Shown piece after piece: positions 12,082 through 25,281 of a DNA stretch of 64,000 nucleotides. A program made the position numbers and the translations under genes. The first letter of the stretch is position 1. Each line of letters begins with the position of its first letter. A model generated the notes under the pieces. The model did no database searches and had not been told where the DNA came from. It saw only the letters and a program-made list of their open reading frames with translations. The stretch covers positions 9,965,517 through 10,029,516 of the forward strand of contig CM028891.1 of NCBI GenBank assembly GCA_016801885.1, written 5' to 3'. This DNA is from Toxotes chatareus. Its lineage: Eukaryota; Chordata; Actinopteri; Toxotidae.

Positions 12082-14330
12082 GTGAGCTCAGACTAGCTGC
12101 TTTTCACTCACTCACCAGGAGCTCTGTTTTTACAAGTCTCCAAACGTGACAGGAAATGGGTAGCAAATGAGCAATGATGTCCTTCATCAAAACACACTAC
12201 ATTAAAATTCTGTTTTCCCAGGCTAAATATATCATTCAATTACATCTATCCTTAGATTTCAAGCTGTACGCAGACATATAATGAACATGTATAAATCAAC
12301 ATGTAAGAGAACCTGCTCGTATTTGTCAGATATCAAATATCCAACCTGCGTTTATGTTCAGGAAACAGTGGAGACAGTATTTACACAATAGCTGGCCTTC
12401 ACATATTACCATAAAATCAGGTGTACAAGCTGGAAACATTATACATCTAAATCTAGATCTTTTCTTTCCAGACAACAACAACTTGTAGTTCATCTTTGTC
12501 TTTTACCCTTTGTCCTGCATTTGGCAGGTTAGGAGAGAAAAGGTGTTTCTGTGTTACCAAACAACAAGCCTAATATTTTTCCTGCATTCTGACTTCCATG
12601 TCTCTCTGCCTCCCCCACCTGTGAAGCATCTCTGCTGCTCATCACACACACTCATATGTCACGCAAGTTAAAACAATTCAGAAAAACACATGCGAAATAA
12701 AACATGCAATTTCCTTTGATAAGCAATCAGTGTCTGGTATATGTATTATGGACTCAGACGTTGCTTCAGAGCAGATTCGCTCCCGAACGCAAAATGACCT
12801 TTTCATCATGTCAGTGAAAACACAAATGAAAGCAGAGAGAGCAGTGAGAGATGCCCTTGTTCTCACTTACATGTACCGTATCTCACAACTCAGGAGTTCA
12901 TCCCAGTTCCCCCAAAAAAGTATGTGGTGTGTGTGAACTGTTTTGACACAGATACATACCATTCATTTTTAAACAAAGTCTAGATTAGGACAGGAAGAAA
13001 TTCATTGTGATTCCAGAGGCTTCTCGTTTCACCTTGTATATTTTTGCAGTAGCTGCAGTAGATATTATGCTTTGCGCCCAAAAAAAAAAAAACCCTCTTC
13101 CCTAAAAATGGCTGAAATCATATGCGTCACCTGGCAATTCTTGTGCTTTCTCATGCCTTCGTACAACTACATGTCGTAAATTGTGGCTGTCGTAAAAAAA
13201 AAAAAAAAAAAGTGTGAAAAAATTGATGATTTTCATGCTTTAGTTTATGATCTTCTCCAAAGGCCTTTATGGCTTCAAAAACCCAATGTTGTCACTATGA
13301 AAAAAAGGAATGTTTTTCCTTTAAAAACTTGATTTTCTTGAGAGTACAAGGTTTGGCGAAGTCCTTATGCCACGCTCTCACTGTGCCATTTCCTCTCTGC
13401 CTCTTCCTCATGTGACAGCAAGTGGATTTATGTGTATGTGGTTGCCCAGAAGACCCTCTACTGTACCCTCCCTGCAGAGCCTGTCACACAGGCTGATGTA
13501 TTCCCCTCCACCCCCTCTCCCTCGCCAAGCTTTATGATGGAAACTGATACAAACACTGTGATAGGGTTTCGGGATAAATTATTCACGCTTCCAATGCTCT
13601 CTGCTGCTGTTTCGGTTCTTAGAGGACGTCCATTTTACAAATGGGCCCTTTTTTTAGACCTCATCCTTTTAATTGATCCGTGGCAAAGACAATACATGTG
13701 TGATCGAGAGAGCGGAGGATTGCACGGTAAAAGTTCAGCGTAACACTTTGGCTGGGCTGGTGTGCGTTGTCAGGGTGCTAGCGGCCTGTGCTTTGGGGGC
13801 ATTAGGTGCCTTAAGATTTACTGCCGGGTAAATGAAATGGCTGTCCATCGGTTGCAGGGGCAGCACATCAACAGAGCGCTGGCCTGATGTCTCTACCATC
13901 TGGTAGGATAGGCCTTTAATTGAAAAGAATTTCTGGACTGAAGGGGAAGAGCTGGACCAAGTCTCCCAGTCCCCCAAGAGAGAAAAGTAATGAAAAGAAA
14001 ATAACTTCTCTCCTCTTTAGTGCCTATGGAAGCCATAAAGAATAACAGGACATGGTGATATAACAGACGCACTGCCGTAGTGAGTGGGTGAATAACTTTC
14101 ATATTACAGCCTACCATCTGCTAAGACGGTTTCGGAGCAAGGAAGCCAATTGGATTAAACGTTATGGCCACTTTGCTCACCGCTGTTTTTAGGACTACCT
14201 TCAGGTGGCAGTTCATAAAGCATTTCTTTGTCAGATTTATTTAGACATGAAAGATGTGTTTTTACTTTTGTGTCAGACGCACCCTCTCTATACTCCCGCT
14301 TTGAGAGTGGGATTTTTCTTAAAACAAACA

Positions 14331-14353
14331 GGAGGGAGGGAGGGAGGGAGGGG
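14331..14353. repeat. (GGGA)n short tandem repeat
   Basis: About six head-to-tail GGGA units in a purine-rich context. Confidence 0.85.
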
Positions 14354-15617
14354 ATGGCAGACATCCTGGAGGCCATAGAGGATAACTGATGAGTCTAGCA
14401 GGACTGAAAGCAGAATAACAACGCTCACCTTTAATGTGGCTTTTTACCGTTGGGATTCATCGAGTCCCAGACGTGGCCCGGTGTGTGAGTCTGGGTGTGC
14501 TTGTAAGAATCATAGAGAGTTATTTCATGCTTTACAACAATCATGAATCTGATTGTCTGATGTGTTTGGATCGGTGTCAGTTGTTGAGAAGATTGTGGGT
14601 GAAGTGTATGTCACAGCTTTGGTATGCTCATGTGGCACTAAGACACCCTTCCACTTGACAGTATTACCTTCTGTGATGAGCACATTGCCAGTATGCATGT
14701 CTACTAGCAGGGCCAGCTGAGCTTTGCTGGCTACCTCTATGACAACCCTCCCGGCTCCCAGACTATTCAACTATGTGAGAAAATATATCATTTACATGTA
14801 CTTTAAAAAAAAACAACAACAAAAAAAAAAAAAACGCTCTACCAAAATGTGCTCTATGAACCAATTCCACGCTTACTTCAGTTGACAAGTGTGTATACTG
14901 AATGAGGTCATCGGCTAAATCATTTTAAGCACCCAAAGGAATCACCCACACCCAAGGTAAATAGATATAGATACTAAAGGTAAACAATAAAGTAAGTTTA
15001 AAGTAGGCAACATCAATGGCTGATACTGCACTGCAGCAGATGAAATAAAAACAAACGATAATAATGATTTTCAACATCTATTTTTCCACGTCTTTGTAAA
15101 TGTCGGCGATGTTGAAATTAGGCAGACAGGCTCCCTTTGAGCACACATCCAATGTCTCCTGTGTGTTTTGGCATTTGTTGCTTTTCGCAGGCATCACAGC
15201 AGTCTCCACACATGTTCACAGAAATGAAAATGTGCACTGCCGTACAGGCCGTGGACGCACACACACACACACGTTTTGATTTTAGACCAGTATTCCCATA
15301 TTCATCCAAAGACGGTGTGTTCCAAAACCACTCATTTCATTACATGAGGCAAAGGATAGACTGCGATACATTTTGCTGTCTGGTCTTGATTTTAAGTTGA
15401 CAGAATAAGAGCGCTGTCACTGAATCTGCAAATACGAAGGAAAATGCTCCTGTCAACAGAGCTAGAGCGCCCGAGTAAGCCGTGATCTTATGGCAGGAAA
15501 AATGTAATCAGATCTATCTTCAGTCACCAATGCGACATTGAACAAATTGCGCACGGGTAAACCGTTTTGTTAAAACAATGGTCAGGAATAGGCAGGGTGA
15601 CACGGGCTCTGTCCCCA

Positions 15618-15619
<2 letters not shown>

Positions 15620-15654
<35 letters not shown>
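15620..15654. repeat. (GT)n microsatellite
   Basis: A pure GT run of about 35 bases. Confidence 0.95.
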
Positions 15655-15655
<1 letters not shown>

Positions 15656-18600
15656 TGTGCAGGCATGGGTCACAGCTTGTCCACTGACATGGACCCCATT
15701 AGATCAGATGACAGCACTTCATAATATTGACACATTCACAGCATGAGGTGTGCTATTCAAGAGGTCGCCACGCTGATGATATACTGTACGCACCTGACGT
15801 GTCACAGGCTAATTTTGAATCAGCAAACTGCCTCGGTCACGAGACAAAATGAAAGAAAGCTGAGCCTTACGGAAATACAATATTCTAATGTAACTCTAAG
15901 AGAAAACACACACATGCACACTTACAGTATGTACACGCAGGCTGGTTTATTAGAAATAAATTAAATGTATTATTACATATACAATTAAAATTTAAAAGCA
16001 TAAGTTAAACATACTTATATGTTAACATATATATTTTAAATGTATTCATATTATCATTTAATACTGGAGAAAAGTATGCATAAATATATTTTAGGGGCTG
16101 TTTGACCATGTGTTTGATGCACATGTGTGTATGCTTTAATACAACTTTATGTGTTGCATTTGCTGTCTGGTCAGATACATGAGATTTGTCTTTAGAGATC
16201 AAGCATGTTTGTTTATGGGAAAAGTGAAAATAAGACCAAAACAGAAATCCCATGAGGTGCCTGCACATTTATTTGTAGCTGACAGACTTTCATCCAAACC
16301 ACATGTTGGGGGGTGAGGGGGGTGGGGGGTAAACCAAAGTTTCTGCACATTTGCAGCTCAGGCATTAAGCATCCAAAGAAAATGAGTGCAACTAAATTAT
16401 TTCTGTAGCGTAAGCTATGTTGATTTTGAAACTGATACACTCAGCTGATAATAAAATCTTCTAAACACTAATTTAGAAACGCTGCTACTATATAATTCTT
16501 GAGTATTTAAAGGATTCAAGCTCATTTTCTATAGGATTTTGCAATTATTTTTTTATGTCAGTGTAAGTATTTCTTGATCAACAGTATTTGTCCTTTCAGA
16601 GAAGGTCAGATTACCTCAGAATAATTTGTCAGTGTTTGGAGGGCAAATAGGGTAATTATGATGTTGACGGCCCAGAGATGATTCAAACTTGTGCTGAAGC
16701 CTCCCCAATTACATGTGTGAGGTAAAGAGGCCTCAGCCAAAGCCAATGAGAGGGGCTGTGGCTCTCCTCGCCTCCTTGCTCTTAAACAAACACTCCAGTC
16801 AGACATCAGTAGGAAGCATCTCTGTTTTAGCACACCTGACCTTTAGCCGCCGACCCAGCCTGTGCCCACCAAGACCAGACCTGCACGTCCCAGACGTTTA
16901 GCAGCAATCACTGACACCCACGTAGCTCGCCCGCACGAAATACATCATAAACCTGGCGTGACCCCTCTCCTCCACTCATGGCTGTGCCCAGCTGATCTGC
17001 AGAGGATGATGGACAGATGCATTGCTTGAGAGAACGACAGAAGACTAAAATAAATAATGGTTGGGGGGGTGAGAAGGCACGACTGGAGAGAGTGTGTGTA
17101 TGTGAGTGTGAGACACAGAGAGAGGATCGCATAGGCGGGGGCCCTTGTGGGGCTAACATAGTCTGTGTTATGCCATGCCACGGGGCCAGCTGGCAGGGCC
17201 CAAAGCTGGCATGACAGAATGTGACAGAGGATCCGGAGAGCAGGGACTCGGGGAATCCCGACACAATAATGCTGATGGCAGGGGCTGAAGCCCAGATTTA
17301 ATCACAGCCATCACCCACCTGCCAATAGAAAATTACACAACGGATATCAATGGCAGCCCCCCCCCTCCCATAGTGTTGAGCCCCCAGCAGAGTTTCCACG
17401 CGGGGCCCAGTTGTCAGTCACTGGGTTTTAATGGTGCAGCTCACAGACACGCAAACACAACGCGATGCTATGTAGTGAGCTCCATATAGTCACAGCAGAA
17501 CTGTGTTACCTCTCCAGTAAATAAGGGAAGTGGATTGATAAGTTTTGGGCAAGGGACCGAGTACAATGTCAAGATCTGCAGATTTAGATTGATTTGCCAT
17601 AACAGTTCAAATTTTTTTGCTCTTTAATGCTAATTATATACCAGACAGCTTTTAATTATTTTAATTACTGACAAATCTATGATTTTTAATTTTGACATTT
17701 AGTCAGCAAAATGTCGAAAATAATGACTAGTGACTAAAACATCAAAGCTGAAAGTTTTGTCTTCAATTATATAATTAAGAGATTTTAGACATTTTAAATT
17801 TTTATTTAAAAAAATCAATTAAACAATTACTAAAAATGTAAATGATTCATTTTCAACTATCTCGTTTCAGTGTTTGATGAGGTTATAAGTTTATATACTG
17901 TAAATGCATATAAGTTTTGTATATGCAGTTTTTTTTACAAATTATTCTTGCAGATCTCTGTTAAGAGATTTATTAACATGTACATGGATGTTGCAATGCA
18001 CATATTTTTCTTGTTGTTCAGCTCAGATATGTTTACTGTTTCAGTTTCAAATGTCAAACGTCTGCTGCCAAGTTTTGACCATCACATAATCTTGAAAAAA
18101 ACATTTGTCTGGTTCATCAAGGCTCATTTTTCCTTTGCAAATTTACTTTTTTTTTTTTTTTTTTTTTCTTCCGCCTGTGCTGTCAGAAATCAAATGAAGC
18201 AGAATTTAGATTATATGATGGAGTTGTCAGTCTGGAGCAGAGCAGACTCTCTGATTTTAACCAGAGCTTTTTTTTTTTTTTTTTTTTTTTTTTTAGTGTC
18301 TTGGGCAGGCCTCGGTTTCAATCATACATAATCATGTACGTACACACAAATTTACACGCACACATACACACACACAGCTCATCAGGTTAGTAAGTGCTGC
18401 TCAGACTTGACAGGTAACGGTCCTGTGGTTTGGATACCAATCAGTCTCTGAAAATGTTTACATTTCAACTGTGCTGCATGCTTTGACTCTCAGGTGCCCC
18501 TCTATAGATTGCTCTACCACAATTAAGATCTATCAAAATAAAGTAATTTTACATATAGAACACATGCACATATACACAGAGAGACATACATGTTCCCTTT

Positions 18601-21000
18601 GTTTTACCTTTTGTCTTCGTCCTTCTGTTAGATGAACTTTATAAGCTGTAGTTTAAAAAGAAAGCAGCAACATAAAAATTATGCTTTAATGATTATGATT
18701 TTAACTTCGGCTTGTTTGAACTTTTTAATCCCATAGTTTTACTTCAAAAAAACTGCATCATCGTCTACTTAGCAGCATTGTGCATCAGATTATATTGACC
18801 AAAAGTGGACTCTGCCCGAATCATTTGCATGCGCTCGATTTCAGCCTTTCTTTTATGTCAGTTTGGTTGGACTGCATGTGTTTACGTGTGTACATGTGTG
18901 TTTATGCTTCTGTGTGTTGGATCCTGACAGCTATCACTTGTGACACAAAGTGGTTGTTTTCTGAAGGCTTTGCTCCGTTTCGTGCCGTAATAGCTTCCCT
19001 GTGATGGCAGAGAGGACCTCTGCTCCTCGCTGCTCTCAGCCATGACTCCTGCAATATTTACATGTTTACGCTCACAATTTCCATCTGTTCATCTGTTGTT
19101 TCTGGAACAATCAGCAGCAGGGGCCTGGAGAGAAACACAGGGAACGGCTGTAAGTTGCGCTCAACTTAGGTTTCATGATTGGGAGGCTGGGCCTGATTAT
19201 GCTCAACTCGGCAAAGGGGAGGAAAGGGGGGTCTTTTCTTCAAGGCCCTCTCAAGGTTTTTGACAGAGGGCTGGAAGAAAGCAAGGGCTCAGGGGATCTG
19301 TACGAGCTCGCCCTCAGAGAGAAGCTTCACCAGGGTGAGATCAGTCATTGCGGGCCTGTAACCCCGTTCACCCCAATCCAACTGGCCAGGGCCAAACTCA
19401 CTAATGGATTTCAGATACATTACAGAATCAATCGCAAGGTTCAAATGTGGTCAAAAAACATTTTAATGTGACTGATTATGAGAGAAATTCGTATGTTTGT
19501 ATGCCATGGAGTTACAACAACCATTTTAGGAAGAGCGGAAACATTCAGTCATGATTAACTCAGTGATTAGTAATAGTTTTGAGTTTGTCTAAAGATATAC
19601 ACGCTCCTTTTCAACTTTTACATGTTCAAAATTTTTTAAAAAAAGGCTTAACAATCAGTTTAATAGAGCTGACTTTCAAACAGCAATTGTCAGAAATTAA
19701 TGAAGAAGACTGACATCATGTGTGTTGGAAAGTACTGTTCATTTCTTGTATACTACCCAGCCTACTCCACTACATGGAGGAAAAAATAAAATTATTTGTA
19801 GAGAGAGTAATTAGATCCTATCAAAGTATCAGTGACACTGTCATGCGTTACAAAATGGCGTGCTAAATAATCATTTAGAAGTCAAAAGAAAACTATTACT
19901 ACTGAGGAGTAAAGTTAAACCCCCTGAGGACAAGAGGGAGTTCTAAAAGAAAGGGTGATACTGATGACTGTGTGGATATAGGGAGAAAGAAAGCAAAGAA
20001 ACACAAGCGGGATGAAAGGGTGTGTTGGTCCCTTGTGATGTGGCTGCAGACGTAGCGGGTCCCAGCGTCAGCCTGGCCCAGCGTCGGGTTTCCCCATGCC
20101 GGAAGTGGCACGTTTCCCCTGGCGACAAGCTCTTCCTGCAAAATAAAGAAATCATTAGAAAGATGACAGCTGGGCCAGCCAACAGAAAGCCCCGGGGGCC
20201 CGGCCTCAGAGAGCTGCCACCCAGCATTAGCTAGCTGCATTTGGCTTCACCATCACCTTCTTCAGAAGGTAAACAACACTGTGGCAACACAGCCCTCTGC
20301 GAGATCACTGTTCTCTTTGTCACACTCTATTGCTTTCCTAATTTTTCTTTTTCTATCTTCGATCTGAATGTGCTTATCTGACACTTGGCCTCCCTCTGGC
20401 ACACATCCCTGGACTTTTTACGGTCCCTCAGGATGACGGGTGGAGGAACAATGTGGGGGCCGGTCAGCGAGCTGAGAAATATTCTGACATGTGAACCCCA
20501 AATCATGCGCAGTGAGCCTGGAGCTCAAGGGTCCACACTCGGGCGGTGACCCCTGGCAATCACGGCGTGTGGCAGCCACACTGGGGCCTCTGCAGCACGG
20601 CCTTCTGGGAGTGCACTGCGCCGCATTCCAGCCAAAAGTCCTCCCCAAGCATTTCCTCCACAAGCCATCGCTTACTTTCTGTCTGCCAGACGAACGTAGC
20701 CAAAGAGCCAAAGGACTTAAGAGTGCATTAAGAGAGCTCTCCCAAAAACCATCAGTACTTGACCTCAGCTGAAATGATTACACTGTAAGGAAGATATTTT
20801 GAAGTTGATCCCAAAAGATAGTCTCATCATGTGCTTAAAGGCCTACGTGGGATGAATTGATGCTGCCCTTGGAGAAAATGAGTCTGTGCCTGCATTCAGT
20901 TGCTTATTATTTCAGGAGATGTCTGATTCACTCAGAAAGCTGTACTTCCTTACTTTATAACCATTCAACATAGACTAATGAAAATACCACCATTCAATGT

Positions 21001-21339
21001 TAAAGGAACAGTTGCAGATTTTGGGAAATATACTCAATTACTTTCTTACAGAAAGACAATGATAAGAAGGAAGTCAATGCTCCCAGCTAGGAAATAGCTT
21101 AACTTGTTTTAACTTTTTTTTTTTTTTTTTGAGTAAATATCAAAGATTAAATGTGTTAACTGGTTCTTTAGAGGTGCTTGTAGTCAGATTTTGTTGCCTT
21201 TGGACAGGATAGCTGTCCAAAGGACGGGTTGTAGCTTCATATTTATCACACAGACATGAGAGTGGTGTCAGTATTCTCAGTAACTCTCAGCAAGAAAGTG
21301 AATCGGCATATTTCCAAAAATGTGGGAAATATTCCTTTC
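21001..21339. mobile_element. Non-autonomous foldback element with terminal inverted repeats (MITE-like)
   Basis: The left end starts AAAGGAACAGTT and continues through TTTTGGGAAAT to TTACTTTCTTA (about 21,002-21,050). The right end, read on the minus strand from about 21,338, gives AAAGGAATATTTCCC, continuing to TTCACTTTCTT (to about 21,293). The two ends therefore form terminal inverted repeats of about 45 bases with several mismatches. There is no open frame inside. A poly(T) run (about 21,114-21,130) interrupts the element. The sequence resembles, from memory, a repeat common in percomorph genomes, including the internal phrase about GGTGCTTGTAG...TTTGGACAGG. Confidence 0.6.
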
Positions 21340-24300
21340 ATTTGCAATTAGCTTATTTATAATCTTATATGAGTGTGTGTGAGAAAAAGTACTTATTGGG
21401 GGGGTGCGGGAGATGATCAAAACATGACACACCCTCACACCTCCAGGTGCCATGACTCTGTTGCCATGACGATTAGGAGTGACATAGGTTAACACCTGCT
21501 AGCGCTCACTCATGGAGATTAATTTGGCTGCTCAAGCAAGACACACATACTGAGACACACACACATGAACACAGGCTCACACTAACACTAGACTCCTGTC
21601 CCCTCTAATGGGGACTGATAAAAGACAGGCTCCATGTCTCACAAACAGCACTGACTGGGCAGCTCGGGGTCACAGCTCCACTGCAACCATTTCCATGTGC
21701 TGCTGCATTTAGACATGCGGGCCCATGACTAGGAAACAGGACTCGGTTTCTCCGGACTCACTTGGCTTCACTACACTCCCTGCAACACCATGACAGAAGG
21801 CTGATAGCTATACGAGGTCACTATGTTTTCTCTGTGATATTAAATTAAGTCAGAATCATGTCAGCAGGTCACTGGGGCTGACAGGTAGATGGCAGATGGT
21901 GGTTGCTTGCACTGTCTCTCCAAGAGATGTTTTAAGCAAGAAAAATAAGCTACAGATAAACAAACAAAAAAAACTAAACAAAAATCTGTCTAAGAGAAAG
22001 GAGCTGACAGATGTTACAACAGCAGCTATCAAGTCAGGCAGTCAGCACCATCCCCATGGTACAGCAAATCCTAAATGAAGCAGGATGAGCAAGTTGATCT
22101 AAACTGCTCTGAGACTGTTGACATACTGTGGCTCATTTCCATTGCTGATGTCTGAGCCAGAGGCCAGTGTAGTCCTGGATCAGGCTTATTTACACACACA
22201 AATGAGGCTGACAGTAGAGGCAGACGTTGCCCTGATGGGAAGGTTGCCAAGATCTGCATTGGACAGGACTATCATGCCCTGTCTGTAATGAACATCACTC
22301 AACTTTAAAATACATTTTTTTTGTTTGTCCATGTTTTTGTATATTCCTATGGAGGTCAGATGATTTGACATTAATTCTTAGTTCACACATATTTTACTTA
22401 CGTGTTATGTAGCAATAGCCTGCAATTACTCTGTCAACCCAGTGCAGTGAAGGTGAATGGAATTTGATTTGTTGTTTTCACTGAACTGAAAGATTATATT
22501 AGAAAGCTTTAGCTTTTCCTCTAGCACCACCATAAGGTTGTGGATTTATGACTTGACCCAACAGCCTCAACTATACTTTGTGTTCAGTGCTTATTAGCAA
22601 TTGTTAGCATGCTAATACACAACGCTGATGACCCGTTAGCATTCTCATTGTGAGCATGTTAGTATAAGGACGTTAGCATGCTTAGAGCCTCACAGAAATG
22701 CTAGCAGTGCCATAGACTCTTAGGCTTGATCAGCACAGTTAGCACTACAGGCAAAATTTCCTTTACCCCTCACTGTATTAGGATGGCAGCAGATGGCTCA
22801 AAACCTGCATGAGCACATCCCAAACAAACTGTACGGCTGAATACTCCTTGGTTTAAGTGAGAAAACATGTTTTCTGGGTGAACTGACCCGTTAAACTGGC
22901 ATTGCTCACTTTTTCAAATGGTCATGATGTAATACTCCATGATCACTGTCCTGCATCCAAAAGTTCCCTTCACTCAAAAGTGCACCACTGAATCCACAAG
23001 TGGTTTTCATTGGGATGTGCTGCCTAGAGCAGCTCGTAGCCTCCACGCCGGCGTGTGTCCCAGAGCAGTGACTGTAAAATCCATTTGGGACACTAAGCCC
23101 TTAATGATGAAGGGATGCTGAGGTAAGTCAGGTACTCTGACTTTCCTCCTAAACTCGATGGTTTTTTGAACAACTTTAACTCCCCTGGACTGGGGTGTCC
23201 ATCTGGACCAAATCACTCACATGGTACTAGTTATTTGGCCTGTTAGAGACTCAGGGATAATCGGACCCCCTGTTTGGTTTTTTTTTTTTTTTTTTTGTTC
23301 TTTTTTTTCCTCTTCTTTTTTCCCCTGGTCCTAATAACAATTGATATGCGCTATTAGAGGGTATCCACTGTGTAGTTTGTGCGCACATGAAAGCAGTGGT
23401 CTGTTTACAGAATTCTAAATGATTGGGATTTGGAAACTATTGTCATCACGGTTAAGACCAGGGAAAGGATACGAGGCACTTAATAACAATGAAGAAAAAG
23501 ATCCATGGGCACGCTTCACTGGCAGGGCAGAATGTTAGAGAGAACCAGTGCCAAATTCATACACTGACGCATAACCAGTAAACTGTGGACTGGCATATGT
23601 TTCTGTAGCATTTATTGTATTCGCTGGAGAATTTAAGGAAGTACATTATTTTCTAATGACTTGAGGTCCGTAGTCAAACATAGTCCATCAGCCAGAGGAT
23701 TCTTGGTTTACTGTGATACAGTTGTATGTTTTTTTAGGAAACTGATTTGAACTCAACATAGTGTAAAAGACCTTCCAAAACCGCTCCTACCATAGTTATA
23801 AAAACAAGCTCATTCTGGTTAAAATGGACAGTAATACTTCATATTTGAGGAGGGTGCTCCCCATCAACTAAATCAAACACTGTAGGAACCATAGTCATAA
23901 TAACAGCGTTTTTCCATATAATGCATGCCAACTGCAGCACTCACTAATACATGCAACATGGAGGATCTCAATCTGTTCATGATTATCAACAATACGTCAC
24001 TCAGCATTAAATCTGAAAGGAGTTGTTGTCAAAGCGCTGTCACGCTATGGGCTGCCACCGTAATGGCATACAACAACAATAAGGCCTTCAGTCTTTTGTG
24101 GAACAGCCCTGTGAGCTACATGCACTTATTACACAGTTACTGAATTTTTTTTTTTTTTTTTGCAATTGATCAGCCCTGCCATTTTGTACGTTTCACGAGA
24201 AGAGGGAGGACAACAAAGCTAGGAGGTGTAAAAATGGCCCTGAGGCTTTGGGGATGCATTGTGAAGTCTCTCAATACAAAAGGGAGGAGTGAGAGGAGCT

Positions 24301-24880
24301 GAGGCTGGGAATTACCCTGAAGGGAGAGGGTGGAGAGGTGGAGGCATGCTCAGAAACAAAGTCCAGGTGACATCCTAGTGTCAGTGTCACCCATTTAGGG
24401 GACAGCACAGCCGTATCAGTGACAAACAACGCTGCGGGCTGTAGGGCTTCATCAATGCTGGCGTGATTCTGACAGGGAGGAAAAGAGTCAGAGTTTTCAA
24501 CACAGACCTTATGCAGACAATGTGTGTCTTATATAAGGCCCCACTTATTGTACAAGCTAAATGTTGCGCTCTTTCAACCGGTGATGGATGTGTTTTTCCT
24601 GGGTGGCTGTCCCTTAAAATGATCTGTGGTTTAGATAACTGACTTATTCTTGTCTGTCTCACCAGTACTTTGTTCTGTGGGAAAAACATGATTTACATGG
24701 AGGGGCAGTGTCGGACTGGCTAAACTATTTTTAGACCGAATCACTTTTAATACACATCCAAAACTCTTTAATAGTTTTAGAAAGCAATGTGTTGTTGCAT
24801 CTTTGATTCTTTTGGTAATTATCCAGAGCTCATGATGGTCAGGAGGCGGAATTGAGAGCTTCAGTCCCTGCTTCCTTTTT
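21340..24880. other. Intergenic, no gene recognised
   Basis: No supported coding sequence. It contains the dispersed repeat fragment at about 22,508-22,740, a long pyrimidine tract at 23,276-23,325 and a poly(T) run near 24,146. Confidence 0.5.
22508..22740 (+). repeat. Dispersed teleost repeat fragment (TTAGCATGCTAA-rich)
   Basis: The phrases CCTCTAGCACCACCATAAGG, TTAGCATGCTAA, CATTGTGAGCATGTTAG, GCCTCACAGAAATGCTAGCA and ATAGACTCTTAG occur in the order I remember for a high-copy teleost repeat. No coding frame survives. The fragment at about 41,990-42,120 appears to be a different part of the same family. Confidence 0.5.
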
Positions 24881-24883
24881 ACC

Positions 24884-25281
24884 ATGACAGTCAGATACAA
24901 AGACTTCATCATTGGACTCCACACCAGTCTGCCTGTTGATCTTACTCTCACTCCTGAGCAAGTTCAGACTCGTTCGGACTTGGATGTGTTGACCCTCATC
25001 CACAAAAGGCTTCACACTCTGGTGCAAACCACTCCAATGCTTGATAGAGTCTATGGCCAGATGAGGTGAGCAGAACTACGTCATCATCGAGAAAAACCTG
25101 TCCCATGGCACCAAACTGGACACTCTCCAGTCCGATATCTGGAAGCAGTTAGATGTTACGGGCAAAAACAACTTGAAGACAGCCCATATCTCAGTTGCCC
25201 CAGTAATGTTTCAGGGTCCCTGGGAAGAGTTGGAAGATATGGCTTGGAAGAAGGGCATTACAGCTACTTTGCTTACCCTGT
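24884..25281 (+). pseudogene. Broken ORF, retrocopy-like, family not recognised
   Basis: From ATG at 24,884 a frame of about 61 codons runs to a TGA at 25,067. A second frame picks up just after it (QNYVIIEKNLSHGTKL...) and continues for about 70 codons to a TAG at about 25,281. Together they look like one intronless gene of roughly 130 residues disrupted by one frame change. Both halves have ordinary, non-repetitive composition with alternating hydrophobic and charged residues (for example LDVLTLIHKRLHTLVQTTP and WEELEDMAWKKGI), unlike the random frames around it. I do not recognise the family. No flanking poly(A) tail or target duplication was identified. It could be a processed pseudogene, a decayed transposon ORF, or (less likely) a spliced gene. 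Confidence 0.45.

Larger units (their letters stand above)
12082..21000. other. Intergenic, no gene recognised
   Basis: No supported coding sequence. It contains poly(A) or poly(T) runs near 13,080, 13,193, 14,815, 18,150 and 18,270, a GGGA tandem at 14,331-14,353, a GT run at 15,620-15,654, and three clustered G6 tracts at 16,308-16,329. An AT-rich stretch at 15,955-16,080 is followed by relatively GC-rich, less repetitive DNA at 16,700-17,480 and 20,020-20,760. Confidence 0.5.

Noticed and set aside
16908..17264. 118-codon minus-strand frame
   Set aside because: No recognisable domain or splice partners. Two frames on one strand and one on the other are open in the same GC-rich segment.
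17870..18331. 153-codon plus-strand frame
   Set aside because: AT-rich and phenylalanine-rich because of two long poly(T) runs. No family resemblance.
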